64,000 nt of DNA from Betaproteobacteria bacterium GR16-43 (GTDB taxonomy: Bacteria; Pseudomonadota; Gammaproteobacteria; Burkholderiales; Usitatibacteraceae). The stretch is from assembly GCA_001953215.1 (NCBI GenBank), contig CP019169.1, forward strand, positions 1,426,001-1,490,000. Direction: 5' to 3'. Both the position numbers and the translations under genes were made by a program. The notes under the pieces were generated by a model that was not told where the DNA came from, searched no databases, and saw nothing but the letters and a program-made list of their open reading frames with translations. Position 1 is the stretch's first letter; the number at the start of each line of letters is the position of its first letter. Positions 47,373-56,145 of this stretch are shown in pieces.

Positions 47373-47376
<4 letters not shown>
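46402..47376 (-). CDS. Bug-family tripartite tricarboxylate receptor (second of three)
   Basis: A 324-residue exported receptor; signal peptide cut near AQAQ (residue 26), then [19 protein letters not shown] and a [22 protein letters not shown] stretch. [14 protein letters not shown] near 190 is the second ligand-contact loop. The start shares ATGA with the SMP-30 gene stop. It differs clearly from the other two Bug proteins in this locus, so the three may bind different acids of one pathway. Confidence 0.9.
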
Positions 47377-48395
<1,019 letters not shown>

Positions 48396-48440
48396 GGCGT
48401 TTCCTCCTCGTTGTTTTCTTGTTCCGCTTCGCGGGTTGCG

Positions 48441-48595
48441 GCGATTGAACCGCAGAGGCCCCGGAGGCCCCAGAGGAAACCCAGTGAGGAGAAGTGAGGC
48501 CTGACGATTGCGCTCTCACTTGGGGTCCGATCCCCCTTTCATTTCTCCTGGTTTGCTTTCCTCTGGGGTCTCCGGGGCCTCTGCGGTTCAATCGC
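48441..48595. repeat. 39-bp inverted repeat (AACCGCAGAGGCC type) inside the sugar-acid locus
   Basis: Arms 48441-48479 and 48557-48595 pair over 39 bp with one mismatch, around a 77-nt centre. The arms carry the GAACCGCAGAGG motif of a dispersed repeat class known from several proteobacteria. It lies between two genes read in the same direction and may reduce read-through between them. Confidence 0.78.
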
Positions 48596-48615
48596 CTTTG
48601 ACTTTGACTTCCCCT

Positions 48616-50349
48616 TCAGTGAATCTCGGGATCCGGCGTCTTCTTCCCGTTGTCCTCCAGAAAATCGAAATCGCAGCCCTGGTCGGCTTGCGTGACGTGC
48701 TTCAGGTACAGCGTTCCGTAGCCGCGCGTGTACTTGGGTTCGGGAGCCTTCCAGGCCTTGCGGCGGCGCTCGAGTTCGGCGGCGTCGACCTGGAGGTCGA
48801 GCTTGCGCGCGGGAATGTCGAGCACGATCACGTCGCCGTCGCGCACGAGGGCGAGCGGGCCGCCGACATGCGATTCGGGCGTGACGTGGAGCACGCACGC
48901 GCCGTAGCTGGTGCCGCTCATGCGTGCATCCGAGATGCGCAACATGTCGCGCACGCCCTTCTGCAGCAGTTTCTTCGGGATGGGGAGCTGGCCCCACTCC
49001 GGCATGCCCGGCGCGCCTTGCGGCCCGGCGCCTTGCAGCACGATCACCGAGTTCGCGTCGACGTCGAGGTTCGGGTCGTCGATGCGATCGTTCATGTCGT
49101 CGTAGCTCGAGAAGACCACCGCCTTGCCGGTGTGCTTCACGAGGTGCGGCTCCATGGCGGCCGGCTTGATCACGGCGCCGCCGGGCGCGAGCGTGCCGAA
49201 GAGGACCGCGAGGCCGTCCTTCTCCACCAGCGGATTCGAACGCGGACGGATCACGTCGTCGTTGAAGGTCTTCGCGGTGGCGATGTTGTCGGCGATCGAC
49301 TTGCCGGTGGCGGTGAGCGCCTTCGTGTCGATGAGCTCGCCCAGGGTCTTCATCAGCGCGCGCAAGCCGCCGGCGTAGAAGAAGTCCTCCATCAGGTACT
49401 TGCCCGACGGGCGGATGTTCGCGAGGACCGGCGTTTTCCGCGCCAGGGCGTCGAAGCGCTCCAGCGTGAGGTTCACGCCCGCGCGGCGCGCGAGCGCGAT
49501 CATGTGCACCACGGCATTCGTGGAGCCGCCGAGCGCCAGGACGGTGATGACCGCGTTGTCGATGGACGTCTCGTTCACGATGTCGGAGGGCTTCAGGTCT
49601 TCCCACACCATGTCGACGATGCGCCGTCCCGAATTCTCCGCCATCTGCGCGTGGCGCGAATCCGGTGCGGGAATCGACGTGGCGCCCGGAAGGGACAGGC
49701 CGAGGGCTTCCATCGCGCTCGTCATCGTCGAGGCCGTGCCCATCGTCATGCAGGTGCCCGGCGAGCGGGCGATGCCGTCTTCCACGCCCTGCCAGTCTTC
49801 CTCGGTGATGTTGCCGGCGCGAAGCTCCGCCCAGTACTTCCACGTGTCGCTGCCGCTGCCGAGGAACTTGCCCTGGAAGTCGCCGCGCAGCATCGGGCCG
49901 GCGGGCACGAAGAGCACGGGAAGGTCCACCGAGAGGGCGCCCATCACCAGCGCGGGCGTGGTCTTGTCGCAGCCGCCCATCAGGATGGCGCCGTCGGCGG
50001 GATAGGACCGCAGGATCTCCTCGGCCTCCATCGCGAGCAGGTTGCGATACATCATCGTCGTGGGCTTCTGGAACGTCTCGCCCAGCGTGATCGCCGGGAT
50101 CTCCACGGGGAAGCCGCCCGCCTGCCACACGCCCCGCTTCACCTCCTCGGCGCGCACGCGCAAGTGCGAGTGGCACGGGTTGATGTCGCTCCACGTGTTG
50201 AGGATGGCGATGACGGGCTTGCCCGCATAGTCGGCGCGCGTGAAGCCCGCACCCGCGACGCGCGAGCGATGCCCGAACGACCGCAGGTCCTTGGCCCCGA
50301 GCCAGCGATGGCTCCGGAGATCTTCCGGCTTCTTCTTGCGTTCAGTCAC
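48616..50349 (-). CDS. IlvD/Edd-family sugar acid dehydratase (L-arabinonate dehydratase-like)
   Basis: A 577-residue Fe-S dehydratase. Cluster-binding cysteines are in [22 protein letters not shown] near 125 and [13 protein letters not shown] near 200; [20 protein letters not shown] near 480 is the typical C-terminal signature. Length and the [10 protein letters not shown] form match pentonate/hexonate dehydratases rather than biosynthetic IlvD (which has GTHGFVVGH there). It removes water from an aldonic acid to give a 2-keto-3-deoxy acid. It overlaps the first Bug gene by 8 bp and shares the locus with a lactonase and two aldolase-type enzymes. Confidence 0.9.
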   Translation of the reverse strand: MTERKKKPEDLRSHRWLGAKDLRSFGHRSRVAGAGFTRADYAGKPVIAILNTWSDINPCHSHLRVRAEEVKRGVWQAGGFPVEIPAITLGETFQKPTTMMYRNLLAMEAEEILRSYPADGAILMGGCDKTTPALVMGALSVDLPVLFVPAGPMLRGDFQGKFLGSGSDTWKYWAELRAGNITEEDWQGVEDGIARSPGTCMTMGTASTMTSAMEALGLSLPGATSIPAPDSRHAQMAENSGRRIVDMVWEDLKPSDIVNETSIDNAVITVLALGGSTNAVVHMIALARRAGVNLTLERFDALARKTPVLANIRPSGKYLMEDFFYAGGLRALMKTLGELIDTKALTATGKSIADNIATAKTFNDDVIRPRSNPLVEKDGLAVLFGTLAPGGAVIKPAAMEPHLVKHTGKAVVFSSYDDMNDRIDDPNLDVDANSVIVLQGAGPQGAPGMPEWGQLPIPKKLLQKGVRDMLRISDARMSGTSYGACVLHVTPESHVGGPLALVRDGDVIVLDIPARKLDLQVDAAELERRRKAWKAPEPKYTRGYGTLYLKHVTQADQGCDFDFLEDNGKKTPDPEIH

Positions 50350-51307
50350 TTTGCTTGATGCCTCCGGCGTCGATCACGCCCTTCCAGCGGGCGAGTTCGG
50401 AATCGAGGAACTTCGAGAACTCCGCGGGCGTGCCGGCGACGACTTCGAATCCGATGTCGTTCAGCTTCTTCACCACGGCCGGATCCTTGGTCGCCTGGAT
50501 CACGGCGGGAATCAACTTGTCGGCGACTTCCTTCGGAAGCCCCTTCGGCGCCACGAACGCCTGCCACGAGAACACCTCGAGGCCCGGGATGCCGCTCTCG
50601 GCCAGCGTGGGCACGTTGGGCATGGACGGGTCGCGCTTGTCGGACGTGACCGCGAGCAGCTTCATCTTGCCGCCCTTCACGTGCTGCGTGATCGAGCCCA
50701 GGTTCTGGAACGACGCGTTCGAGTTGCCCGCGATGATGTCCAGGTGCGCGGCGCTGCCACCCTTGTACGGGATGTGGATGCCGGAGGTGCCGGTCTTCTG
50801 CCAGAAGAGCGCCGCGGTAAGGTGGTCGGACGAGCCGGTGCCCGACGAGGCGAAGCTCACCTTGCCCGGGTTCTTCTTCAGGTAGTCGATGAACTCCGCG
50901 ATGTTGTTGGGCGGGAAGTTCGCCGTGGTGACGAGGGCATTGGGCGTGCGTACCGAGACCGAGATGAGGTCGAAGTCGCGCTTCGGGTCGTAGGCGAGGT
51001 CCTTGTAGAGCGAGGGATTGATCGCGAAGACGCCGATCGATCCCACGAAGAGCGTGTAGCCGTCGGCGGGCGCCTTGGCAACGAACCCCCCGCCGATGCT
51101 CCCGTTTGCACCGGGCTTGTTGTCGATGATGACGGGCTGGCCCAGGATCTCGCCGACCTTCTGCCCGATGGTGCGCGCCGTGATGTCCGACGAGCCGCCG
51201 GGGGTGAACGGCACGACGATGGTGATCGGGCGCGTGGGGTATTGCGCCGACGCGGCGAGGGCCGTGCAGGCCGCGAACGCGGCCAGTAGCTTGTGCAACT
51301 GCTTCAT
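50342..51307 (-). CDS. Bug-family tripartite tricarboxylate receptor (first of three)
   Basis: A 321-residue receptor with a signal peptide cut after LAASAQ (near residue 21), then [19 protein letters not shown], the [22 protein letters not shown] loop, and [13 protein letters not shown] near 180. It overlaps the dehydratase gene by 8 bp, so binding protein and enzyme are closely coupled. A REP-like hairpin and short tandem repeats separate it from the DHDPS-family gene upstream. Confidence 0.9.
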   Translation of the reverse strand: MKQLHKLLAAFAACTALAASAQYPTRPITIVVPFTPGGSSDITARTIGQKVGEILGQPVIIDNKPGANGSIGGGFVAKAPADGYTLFVGSIGVFAINPSLYKDLAYDPKRDFDLISVSVRTPNALVTTANFPPNNIAEFIDYLKKNPGKVSFASSGTGSSDHLTAALFWQKTGTSGIHIPYKGGSAAHLDIIAGNSNASFQNLGSITQHVKGGKMKLLAVTSDKRDPSMPNVPTLAESGIPGLEVFSWQAFVAPKGLPKEVADKLIPAVIQATKDPAVVKKLNDIGFEVVAGTPAEFSKFLDSELARWKGVIDAGGIKQSD

Positions 51308-51337
51308 GCGAACTCCTCCGATTATTTTTTTGACTGG

Positions 51338-51398
51338 ATCCCCGCCTTCGCGGGGATGACGGCTATGGCGGATGACGGCTATGGCGGATGACGGCTAG
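51338..51398. repeat. REP-like hairpin followed by 16-bp tandem repeats
   Basis: Hairpin ATCCCCGC/GCGGGGAT (51338-51345, 51350-51357) with CTTC loop. From 51355 a 16-bp unit GATGACGGCTATGGCG is repeated 2.75 times to 51398. The unit contains the tail sequence that follows the 4831 hairpin (GACGGCTA), so the tandem array grew from the REP tail. The TAG stop of the DHDPS-family gene (51395-51397) lies in the last copy. Confidence 0.75.
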
Positions 51399-52342
51399 GC
51401 GGCGGCCAACTGGGTGGCCAGTGCGCGGTCGTGCGCGAGCAGCTTCAGGGCCGCGTCCTTCACGCGCGGGTGATGCTGCGCTTCGAGGTTCGAGAGCATG
51501 GGCAGCATCGGGCCCATGTCGGCGATGCCCGCGAGCGTCACGGCTTCGTGCAGCACGCGGATGGGCGAGTACTCGTCCCTCGCATCCTCGAGCGGCATGT
51601 ACGCGGCGCGGATCTTCTCGGCCTCGTCGTAGCGCTTGGCCTGCAGCAATTCCAGCAGGCGCATCGAGCCGCGCGGGGCCACGCAGACGCTGCCCGAGGT
51701 GAAGCTCTTCAGGCCGAAGTCGCGCAGGTGGATGATGGCCGGGCGCTCGCCGATGCCGCTGATGATCTTCGAGCGGTCGGTGAGGCCCACGAGCCTGGTG
51801 AGGAAGTCGTCCTTCGACGAGTCGTTCCTCACGATGGCGTACTTCACGGCGCAGGCGGTGCCGTCGTTCAGCAGCGCGGCCGTGGTCTCGGGCGTGATGT
51901 AGCCCTCGGCCTTCACGTAGACGATCACCGGCTTGCCGAACGCCTCGGCGAAACGGCGGATGCCCTTCGCCGCCCCGGCGTCGGTGCTCGGGAAGCCTGC
52001 GGGCAGCGGCAGCACCATCGCCGTCGGGAACTTGCGCGCGCGCAGGATCGGCGCCTGGTCCATGCACTTGCCGTAGTCGGGACCGACCGAGGGGATGACC
52101 CACGTGTCCGGGCCCGCGGCGTCGGCGAGGAAATCGAGGATCTCGGCGCATTCGCCGGAGGGGATGTTGTAGAAGTTCGCGTTGCCGCCGTACATCAGGG
52201 TGCGGACGCCGCCGGCTTCCAGATGGCGGATCAGGGCGCGGTTGGCGTCCGGATTCGGGGTCAGGTCGGCCTTGCGGGCGAACGGGGGGACGGAGAGCAC
52301 CGACCGGGAGAGATCGGCGGGGGTGACGGGCGATGTTTTCAT
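51395..52342 (-). CDS. DHDPS-family aldolase/dehydratase for 2-keto-3-deoxy acids
   Basis: A 315-residue TIM barrel of the DapA/NanA superfamily. The start MKTSPVTPAD is 63 bp downstream of the LacI gene stop. YGGNANFYNIPS near residue 52 matches the phosphate/carboxylate-binding GGT/GGN box, and the Schiff-base lysine probably lies in VIVYVKAEGYI near 160. It acts on a 2-keto-3-deoxy sugar acid, either cleaving or dehydrating it. A candidate LacI operator lies 25-42 bp ahead of the start. Confidence 0.85.
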   Translation of the reverse strand: MKTSPVTPADLSRSVLSVPPFARKADLTPNPDANRALIRHLEAGGVRTLMYGGNANFYNIPSGECAEILDFLADAAGPDTWVIPSVGPDYGKCMDQAPILRARKFPTAMVLPLPAGFPSTDAGAAKGIRRFAEAFGKPVIVYVKAEGYITPETTAALLNDGTACAVKYAIVRNDSSKDDFLTRLVGLTDRSKIISGIGERPAIIHLRDFGLKSFTSGSVCVAPRGSMRLLELLQAKRYDEAEKIRAAYMPLEDARDEYSPIRVLHEAVTLAGIADMGPMLPMLSNLEAQHHPRVKDAALKLLAHDRALATQLAAA

Positions 52343-52366
52343 GGTGGTTTCCTCGGGGCGAACCGC

Positions 52367-52384
52367 AATGTTAGCGCTGTCATT
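52367..52384. promoter_or_regulatory. Candidate LacI-family operator upstream of the DHDPS-family gene
   Basis: AATGTTAGCGCTGTCATT is an imperfect palindrome centred on AGCGCT with AATG/CATT ends. It matches the site at 53446-53463 at 16 of 18 positions and has the central CG step usual for LacI-family operators. It lies between the LacI gene end and the first enzyme gene it would control. Confidence 0.72.
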
Positions 52385-52404
52385 TCCGGGACGCAAGCTT
52401 CGCG

Positions 52405-53439
52405 TCAGGCGCTGTCCCGGGCCATCAGGGTGAAGCCCAGGTCGACGATGCGCTGGGCGATCGGGCGGCCCTCGGCGCGGTCGACCACGAAGCGCGCCGC
52501 CTGGCGGCCGATGGCGGTGCCGTCGACGCGAAACGTCGAGAGCGCGGGGTGGAGCTCGGCGGCGAAATCGAGGTCCCCGAAGCCGAAGACCTTGAGCCGG
52601 CCGGGGACCTCCAGGCCGCGCGCCTGCGCTTCGACGAGTGCGCCCCAGGCGAGCACGTCGGAGCTGCAGAACACGGCGTCGATGTCGGGCCAGCGCTCGA
52701 GCAGCGCCGCCAGCCCGCGCCGTCCGCGCCCGAGGGTGGTGGGCGCTTTCACGAGCCGCGCGGGCGGGACCACGCCCAGCAGCTTCTCGCACTGGCGCGT
52801 GAAGCCTTCGCGCCGCAGGCCGGCACGGTAATCGTCCGCCGAGATGATCGCGGGATTGCGGGCGCCGCGAGAGACGAGGTATTCCGCCGCCGCCGCGCCC
52901 ACTTTCTCATGGGAGAAACCGACCAGCATGTCGATCGGCGTGGGCGTGAGGTCCCACGTCTCGACGATCGGGATGCCGGCGGCCGCGAGGCGCTTGCGGC
53001 CGTGCGGCGAGTGCATCACGCCGGTGAGGATCACCCCGTCGGGGCGCCGGCCGATGATGGCGTCGAGCAGGTCGTCCTCGCGCGCGCCGTCGTAGCCGCT
53101 CTGGCCCAGCACCACTTCGTAGCCCTCGGCGGTGAGCGCGTCGGTCAGCGCCTGCACGGTCTCCAGGAACACGAGGCCGGCGATGGTCGGCACGATCGCG
53201 AAGACGAGGCGGCTCCTCGCGCTGGCGAGCCCGCCCGCCAGGCGGTTGGGCACGTAGCCGGTGCGCTCGACCGCCCTTTGCACGCGCTGCAGCGTCTCCG
53301 GCGAAAGCTGGTCGGGGTTGTTGAGGGCGCGCGAAACGGTGATGGCCGAGACCTTCGCCAGGCGCGCCACGTCGTCCAGGGTCATCGTGCCGCTGCCCTT
53401 GCGGGCGCGGCGGGGTACGGGGGTGCGGCGGGTGGTCAC
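52405..53439 (-). CDS. LacI-family transcriptional regulator of sugar-acid genes
   Basis: A 344-residue repressor. The helix-turn-helix MTLDDVARLAKVSAITVSRALN is near residues 18-40 after a basic N-terminal arm, with the hinge helix VPNRLAGGLAS near 70. The periplasmic-binding-like domain fills the rest and resembles GntR-type (gluconate) regulators. Candidate operators lie both upstream of its own start and upstream of the DHDPS-family gene, suggesting autoregulation plus control of the catabolic genes by a pathway sugar acid. Confidence 0.92.
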   Translation of the reverse strand: MTTRRTPVPRRARKGSGTMTLDDVARLAKVSAITVSRALNNPDQLSPETLQRVQRAVERTGYVPNRLAGGLASARSRLVFAIVPTIAGLVFLETVQALTDALTAEGYEVVLGQSGYDGAREDDLLDAIIGRRPDGVILTGVMHSPHGRKRLAAAGIPIVETWDLTPTPIDMLVGFSHEKVGAAAAEYLVSRGARNPAIISADDYRAGLRREGFTRQCEKLLGVVPPARLVKAPTTLGRGRRGLAALLERWPDIDAVFCSSDVLAWGALVEAQARGLEVPGRLKVFGFGDLDFAAELHPALSTFRVDGTAIGRQAARFVVDRAEGRPIAQRIVDLGFTLMARDSA

Positions 53440-53445
53440 GGCGGC

Positions 53446-53463
53446 AATGATACCGCTGTCATT
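53446..53463. promoter_or_regulatory. Candidate LacI-family operator upstream of the lacI-like gene
   Basis: AATGATACCGCTGTCATT lies 7 bp ahead of the regulator start and differs from the site at 52367 only at positions 5 and 8. A bound repressor here would block transcription coming from the permease gene or the regulator's own promoter. Confidence 0.7.
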
Positions 53464-53472
53464 CCCGGGCGG

Positions 53473-54516
53473 CTATCGCAGGCCCTTGGCGCGCAGGAAC
53501 CGGAACAGCCACTGGGAGAAAAGGATGACCACGAGGTAGCGGCAGACGTGGGCGGCGGTCACGAACGGCACCCCGATCTTGAGCACCTTCGCCGTGATCG
53601 ACATCTCCGCGATGCCGCCCGGGGCGGCGGCCAGCAGCGTGGCGCCGAGGTAGACGCCCGAGCCCCACGAAAGCGCCAGGCCGATGCCCGCGCAGAGCAG
53701 CAGCATGAGCGCGCCGGCGGGCACGAGCGCGGCCACGAAGCGCGGCGCCTCGCGCAGGAAGCTGCGCTGGAATTGCACGCCGAGCGAGCAGGCGAGCAGG
53801 AGCTGGGCGGCGTTCGTGACCGGCGTCGGCACCGACGAGAGCGAGACGCCCGCGACGGTGAGGGCGATGGTCGCGAGCAGCGGCGCGATCATGAACGGGT
53901 TGGGCGCACCCAGCCGGCGGGCAAGCAGGCCCACGCCGAGGCCCATCGACATCAGCACTGCGAAGCCGAGGGGCTCGAAGGGCGTGGTGATCGGGCGATA
54001 GTCGTCCGCGCCGGTGAAGCCCGCGAACGTGATGAAGACCGGGACGATGGTCACCACGAACAGCATGCGCACCGCGTTGGCGAGGGCCACGCGGTCCATG
54101 AGCGCGCCGTGGCGCTCTCCCATCACGGCCATCTCGGCCGCGCCACCGGGCATGCTCGAGAACCAAGCGGTCGCGGTGTCCACGCGCGCCAGGCGCGCGA
54201 TCACGAGCGAACAGAGGCCGCCCGCCGCGACGGCGAGGAATCCGAGCGCGAGGAAATAGCCGCCGTAAGTGCCCACCTCGCGCACGATCGGCGCGGTGAA
54301 GTAGAGGCCGAGCGAAACACCCACCACGGCCTGTCCCGCTTCCCGGCCGAACGGCGGCGCCTGCAGCGAGGCGCCGGAGAACTGGACGATGGCCATGGCC
54401 GCGAGCGGACCGATCATCCAGGGGATCGGAGTCTTGAGCCAGGAGAAGAGGGCGCCGGCGGCGAGGCAGAGTGCCAGCGCGCCCAGCACCCGGAGCGCAC
54501 GCCGGGGCATTTCCAC
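53473..54516 (-). CDS. AbrB-family membrane transporter
   Basis: A 347-residue integral membrane protein with about ten helices in two repeated halves; each half contains the family box: FSSMPGGAAEMAVMGE near residue 120 and LAAAPGGIAEMSITAK near 300. This Pfam family (also called ammonia monooxygenase by mistake) includes putative permeases next to sugar-acid and Bug receptor genes. It is first in the locus, 33 bp ahead of the LacI gene, and could carry the organic acid in place of a TctAB unit. Its start is 51 bp from the divergent tRNA gene. Confidence 0.87.
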   Translation of the reverse strand: MEMPRRALRVLGALALCLAAGALFSWLKTPIPWMIGPLAAMAIVQFSGASLQAPPFGREAGQAVVGVSLGLYFTAPIVREVGTYGGYFLALGFLAVAAGGLCSLVIARLARVDTATAWFSSMPGGAAEMAVMGERHGALMDRVALANAVRMLFVVTIVPVFITFAGFTGADDYRPITTPFEPLGFAVLMSMGLGVGLLARRLGAPNPFMIAPLLATIALTVAGVSLSSVPTPVTNAAQLLLACSLGVQFQRSFLREAPRFVAALVPAGALMLLLCAGIGLALSWGSGVYLGATLLAAAPGGIAEMSITAKVLKIGVPFVTAAHVCRYLVVILFSQWLFRFLRAKGLR

Positions 54517-54549
54517 GCCCCGATTCTGGCTTCGGGGGGCCGAAAACGC

Positions 54550-54555
54550 TATAAT
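54550..54555 (+). promoter_or_regulatory. -10 box of the tRNA-Phe promoter
   Basis: A consensus TATAAT, 12 bp before the first base of the mature tRNA. The -35 region (about 54527-54532, TGGCTT) is weak. A GC-rich discriminator between them would fit stringent control, but the visible stretch TTCGAGC is only partly GC. Confidence 0.7.
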
Positions 54556-54567
54556 TTCGAGCTTTCC

Positions 54568-54643
54568 GGCCTGGTAGCTCAGTTGGTAGAGCAGCGGATT
54601 GAAAATCCGTGTGTCGGTGGTTCAATTCCGCCCCAGGCCACCA
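54568..54643 (+). tRNA. tRNA-Phe (anticodon GAA)
   Basis: A 76-nt tRNA with encoded CCA. The acceptor stem GGCCTGG pairs with CCAGGCC, D-loop TAGCTCAGTTGGTAGAGCA, anticodon stem-loop CGGATTGAAAATCCG with GAA at the wobble-to-third positions, and T-loop GTTCAATTC. All stems pair as expected. It is followed directly by an intrinsic terminator. Confidence 0.98.
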
Positions 54644-54654
54644 ATATTTCGAGC

Positions 54655-54690
54655 AAAAAGCCCCGCGAAAGCGGGGCTTTTTCTTTTTTG
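54655..54690 (+). terminator. Intrinsic terminator after tRNA-Phe
   Basis: A 12-bp perfect stem (AAAAAGCCCCGC, 54655-54666; complement 54671-54682) with a GAAA tetraloop, followed by CTTTTTT. One of the clearest terminators of the window. Confidence 0.95.
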
Positions 54691-54805
54691 TTCTTTTTTG
54701 TCCCGGGACGTATTTTTCCGGGTTGCCGCGCGAGCGGGTGTAACCCACAATAGGGCAAAGGCGGCAGCAGTCCGCTTCACGACACCGCACCGCACAACCA
54801 GCCCT

Positions 54806-55180
54806 ATGACCGTCACTCCCCGGCGCTACGCCAACGCCGTCGTCCTCTCGGTCGCCGGAAGGCTGGACCAGGACACCTGCGACGACTTCCGCGTCGAGCT
54901 CATGAAGCACGTGGAGCAGACCGCGCGCGACGGCGGAGCCATCGTGCTCGACCTCGAGGGCCTGGAGTACGTTTCTTCGGCGGGGCTGCGCTGCTTCATG
55001 CTCGCCTCGCGCCAGGCCAAGACGCAGCACGGGCGCATCGTCGTGGCCTCGCTCCAGTCGATGGTCGCGGAGATCTTCGAGATCAGCCACTTCAACCTCG
55101 TGTTCCAGGTCTTCCCGGCCGTGCGCGAGGCCCTCGCCGCCACCTCCGCGGACGCGCTCGCCGCGTTCGAGAAGAAATAG
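54806..55180 (+). CDS. STAS-domain anti-sigma factor antagonist
   Basis: A 124-residue SpoIIAA/RsbV-type protein. The strand-loop YANAVVLSVAGRLDQDT begins the domain, and LDLEGLEYVSSAGLRCF holds the phosphorylatable serine (Ser58) of the family. In partner switching the dephosphorylated form binds the kinase/anti-sigma and frees a sigma factor or other target. No good ribosome binding site is visible ahead of the ATG. The open frame extends back through the tRNA and terminator, which cannot be coding. The MBL gene follows 8 bp later and the PP2C phosphatase gene after that. Confidence 0.88.
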   Translation: MTVTPRRYANAVVLSVAGRLDQDTCDDFRVELMKHVEQTARDGGAIVLDLEGLEYVSSAGLRCFMLASRQAKTQHGRIVVASLQSMVAEIFEISHFNLVFQVFPAVREALAATSADALAAFEKK

Positions 55181-55188
55181 GGTCCGAG

Positions 55189-56145
55189 ATGCGCGTGCGC
55201 TTCTGGGGTACCCGCGGATCGATCCCCGTGGCACTCACGTCCGTGGACATCCGCGACAAGCTCGCCCTCGCACTCCTCGAAGCCTCGGGCCGCCGCTTCG
55301 ATTCTTACGAGGAGGCGCACGACTTCGCCACCTCCGAGCTGGACTTCTCCCTCACCCACACCTTCGGCGGCCACACGCCGTGCGTGGAGATCGAGACGGG
55401 CAGCGAGGAATACTTCGTCTGCGACCTCGGCAGCGGCGCGCGGCCCTTCGGCGTGCATGTGCTCGCCAAGCAGGCACGCCGGCCCGCGACCGTGAACGTG
55501 TTCATGTCCCACGTGCACTGGGACCACATCATGGGCTTCCCCTTCTTCGGGCCCGCGTACGTGCCGAACACGAAGATCCGCATCCACGGGTGCCATGACG
55601 TGCTCGAGCAGGCATTCCGGCTGCAGCAGGCCGCGCCGTGCTTCCCCGTGGACTTCAGCCAGCTCGCGGCCAACATCGAGTTCGTGAAGCTGGAGCCCGA
55701 CAAGCCCTACGTGGTCGCCGGCCTGACCGTGATCCCGCACCTGCAGCTGCATTCGGGCGATTCGTACGGCTTCCGCTTCGAGCACGAAGGCAAGAGCGTC
55801 GTCTATTCGACCGACTCCGAGCACAAGCTCGAGAACCGCGCCGAGGCCGAGGGCTTCGCCGCGTTCTTCAAGGAAGCCGACGTGGTGATCTTCGATGCCA
55901 TGTACGCGCTCGCCGAGGCCATCAGCGTGAAGGCCGACTGGGGGCATTCGAGCAACATCGTGGGCGTGGAGCTCTGCCAGATGGCCCGGGCCAAGCACCT
56001 CGTGCTCTTCCACCACGAACCCGCGAACGACGACGCGACGCTGGAATCCCTGCTGAAGGAAGCGCGCCGCTTCGAGGAACTCACGCGCAGCGACCACGCG
56101 TTGAAGGTCTCCGCCTCGTACGACGGATTGGAGATCGAAGTCTGA
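55189..56145 (+). CDS. MBL-fold metallo-hydrolase (PhnP/RNase Z-like)
   Basis: A 318-residue metallo-beta-lactamase-fold protein starting with MRVRFWGTRGSIPV, the usual start of the PhnP/CpdA-like group. The metal-binding SHVHWDH lies near residue 105, TDSEH near 205 gives the bridging aspartate and FHHEP near 275 the final histidine. Many such proteins hydrolyse cyclic phosphodiesters or nucleotides. In several bacteria this subgroup is next to STAS or response-regulator genes, as here. The stop overlaps the phosphatase gene start. Confidence 0.85.
   Translation: MRVRFWGTRGSIPVALTSVDIRDKLALALLEASGRRFDSYEEAHDFATSELDFSLTHTFGGHTPCVEIETGSEEYFVCDLGSGARPFGVHVLAKQARRPATVNVFMSHVHWDHIMGFPFFGPAYVPNTKIRIHGCHDVLEQAFRLQQAAPCFPVDFSQLAANIEFVKLEPDKPYVVAGLTVIPHLQLHSGDSYGFRFEHEGKSVVYSTDSEHKLENRAEAEGFAAFFKEADVVIFDAMYALAEAISVKADWGHSSNIVGVELCQMARAKHLVLFHHEPANDDATLESLLKEARRFEELTRSDHALKVSASYDGLEIEV

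Noticed and set aside
48616-50349. Biosynthetic dihydroxy-acid dehydratase (ilvD)
   Set aside because: The C-terminal signature and gene context fit sugar-acid dehydratases; no branched-chain amino acid genes are nearby.
54599-54805. N-terminal extension of the STAS gene
   Set aside because: It would translate the 3' half of tRNA-Phe and its terminator; the STAS domain begins right after the ATG at 54806.
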